64,000 bases of DNA from Thermobifida fusca NBRC 14071 = JCM 3263 (GTDB taxonomy: Bacteria > Actinomycetota > Actinomycetes > Streptosporangiales > Streptosporangiaceae): positions 1-64,000 of the forward strand of contig NZ_BCWB01000043.1 of assembly GCF_001592045.1 (NCBI RefSeq), in the 5' to 3' direction. The stretch's first letter is position 1. Every line of letters starts with the position of its first letter. The notes under the pieces were generated by a model. The model was not told where the DNA came from and ran no database searches. It worked only from the letters and a program-made list of their open reading frames with translations. Positions 63,207 through 64,000 of this stretch are shown one piece after another. The position numbers and the translations under genes were made by a program.

Positions 63207-64000
63207 ATGCGCCGGTTTGCTTGGATATGTACCGCCGCAGCAGTAGCCCTGCTGGCCGCAAGCTGCAGCTCCGAAGACAACAACGCAGCGGAGATGCAGT
63301 ACTACCTGTCGCTGGGTGATGGTCTGACAGTCGGAGCCCAGCCTGACGACTCGGGCGACGTCCTCGAAACCGCCACGGGCTACACCAACCTGGTGGCCTC
63401 AGCCCTGTCAAAGGAGCCTCCGGGGGTGCAGCACGTCAACCTGGGGTGCATCGGAGAGACCACCATCACCTTCCTCAGCGGTGGCGCTGAAGGCTGCGAA
63501 TACGACGAGGGCTCGCAGCTGGACGCCGCCGTGGAGTTCCTGGAGCAGCACAAGGGCAAGGTGCGCCTCATCACGATCAGCATCGGCGGCGAGAACCTGT
63601 TCTCGTGCGCCCGGGACGAGGACGGCGCGCTGACCACCGACATCGACCGGGAGTGCGTCTCCGAAAACCTGCAGAAGGTCTCCGAGGACGCGCCGATCAT
63701 CGCCCAGCGGCTGCGGGAAGCCGCGGGCGACGACGTCGAAATCATCGCGCTCACCGCCTACAACCCGCTGCTCGCGATGTACCTGCAGGAAGAGGTGACC
63801 GAGGTCGTCGCCACGGAGGACGACGACGAGCGCACCTACCAGGACACCGCCAACTACACCAACGGCATGCTGGCCGCGATCAACGGCACCCTCAACGACG
63901 CCTACAACGCCGAGAACATCACCGTGGCGAACGTGGCCACGCTGTTCGACGTGGACAACTTCGAAGAGAACGACGACGGCACGCCCGCCAACGTCCACAA
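63207..64000 (+). CDS. SGNH-fold lipoprotein lacking the nucleophile serine, 3' end outside window
   Basis: 264 visible residues; the frame is open to the end of the window. ATG 63207 starts a lipoprotein signal peptide with LLAASC (Cys20). The block I sequence is LGDGLTVG (residues 36-43) where active SGNH hydrolases have GDS, so the nucleophile Ser is Gly. Block II (NLGCIGETT) and the GxN of block III (GEN, residues 128-130) remain. The C-terminal Asp/His block is not yet reached. It may be an inactive binding protein or use another residue. It is monocistronic so far and on the outside of the membrane. Confidence 0.8.
   Translation, partial: MRRFAWICTAAAVALLAASCSSEDNNAAEMQYYLSLGDGLTVGAQPDDSGDVLETATGYTNLVASALSKEPPGVQHVNLGCIGETTITFLSGGAEGCEYDEGSQLDAAVEFLEQHKGKVRLITISIGGENLFSCARDEDGALTTDIDRECVSENLQKVSEDAPIIAQRLREAAGDDVEIIALTAYNPLLAMYLQEEVTEVVATEDDDERTYQDTANYTNGMLAAINGTLNDAYNAENITVANVATLFDVDNFEENDDGTPANVH

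Overview
The window is GC-rich chromosomal DNA of an actinobacterium. Supporting signs are GTG and TTG starts, G/C-biased third codon positions, a mycothiol conjugate amidase, an NsrR-type regulator next to hmp, Rex-type operators and terminators that are often plain GC hairpins. Gene content and protein sequences fit the Nocardiopsaceae, most likely Thermobifida; the genus call is inference from recognised proteins. I see no prophage, insertion sequence or integrase, and most of the window is housekeeping chromosome.

Region by region. 1-6 kb: the end of a DUF3352 membrane protein, a DrrAB-like ABC exporter, a DUF1707 protein and class II fumarase. 6-13 kb: a secreted transglycosylase-like protein, a PIN-PhoH protein, a short-chain cis-prenyltransferase, an ECF sigma factor, a 1-kb gene-free stretch and a membrane Ser/Thr kinase. 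13-32 kb: a run matching the Mycobacterium tuberculosis Rv1074c-Rv1086 set (DUF255 thioredoxin-like protein, small membrane protein, mca, DUF4307, greA, RDD/Pra-like proteins, metB, cystathionine beta-synthase, SGNH hydrolase, thiolase), interrupted by a FIST sensor gene divergent from a MoxR ATPase-VWA pair. 32-38 kb: a BI-1 membrane protein, the proline-to-glutamate pair, an unusual tRNA-like gene and type II NADH dehydrogenase (ndh) under two Rex-like operators. 38-60 kb: a second mycobacterial-type set (ppx, DUF501, ftsB-like, eno, mazG, mfd, pth, rplY, prs, glmU), interrupted by an orphan SEDS protein, an APS kinase fusion, the hmp-nsrR nitric oxide module, an Alg14-like gene and cysQ-cysD-cysN. 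60-64 kb: tRNA-Gln, a fatty acid desaturase with a TetR regulator, a MarR regulator with an operator over its promoter, and the start of an SGNH-fold lipoprotein.

How the genes work together. Sulfur metabolism runs through the window: CysDN makes APS, the fused APS kinase makes PAPS, CysQ removes PAP, cystathionine beta-synthase and MetB move sulfur between cysteine, homocysteine and cystathionine, and Mca recycles mycothiol. Redox and NO control is visible as DNA sites: Rex-like dyads for ndh and a dyad for hmp next to its likely repressor. Proline catabolism feeds glutamate and electrons into the respiratory chain served by ndh. GlmU, the prenyltransferase, the SEDS protein, the FtsB-like protein and the transglycosylase-like protein all concern the cell envelope.

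The points most worth a second look are the Rex-like pair before ndh, the irregular tRNA-like RNA with a UAA triplet in its anticodon loop, the palindrome cluster before the desaturase-TetR operon, the SGNH lipoprotein that lacks its nucleophile serine, the FIST/MoxR/VWA group and the APS kinase with a decayed ATP sulfurylase half.
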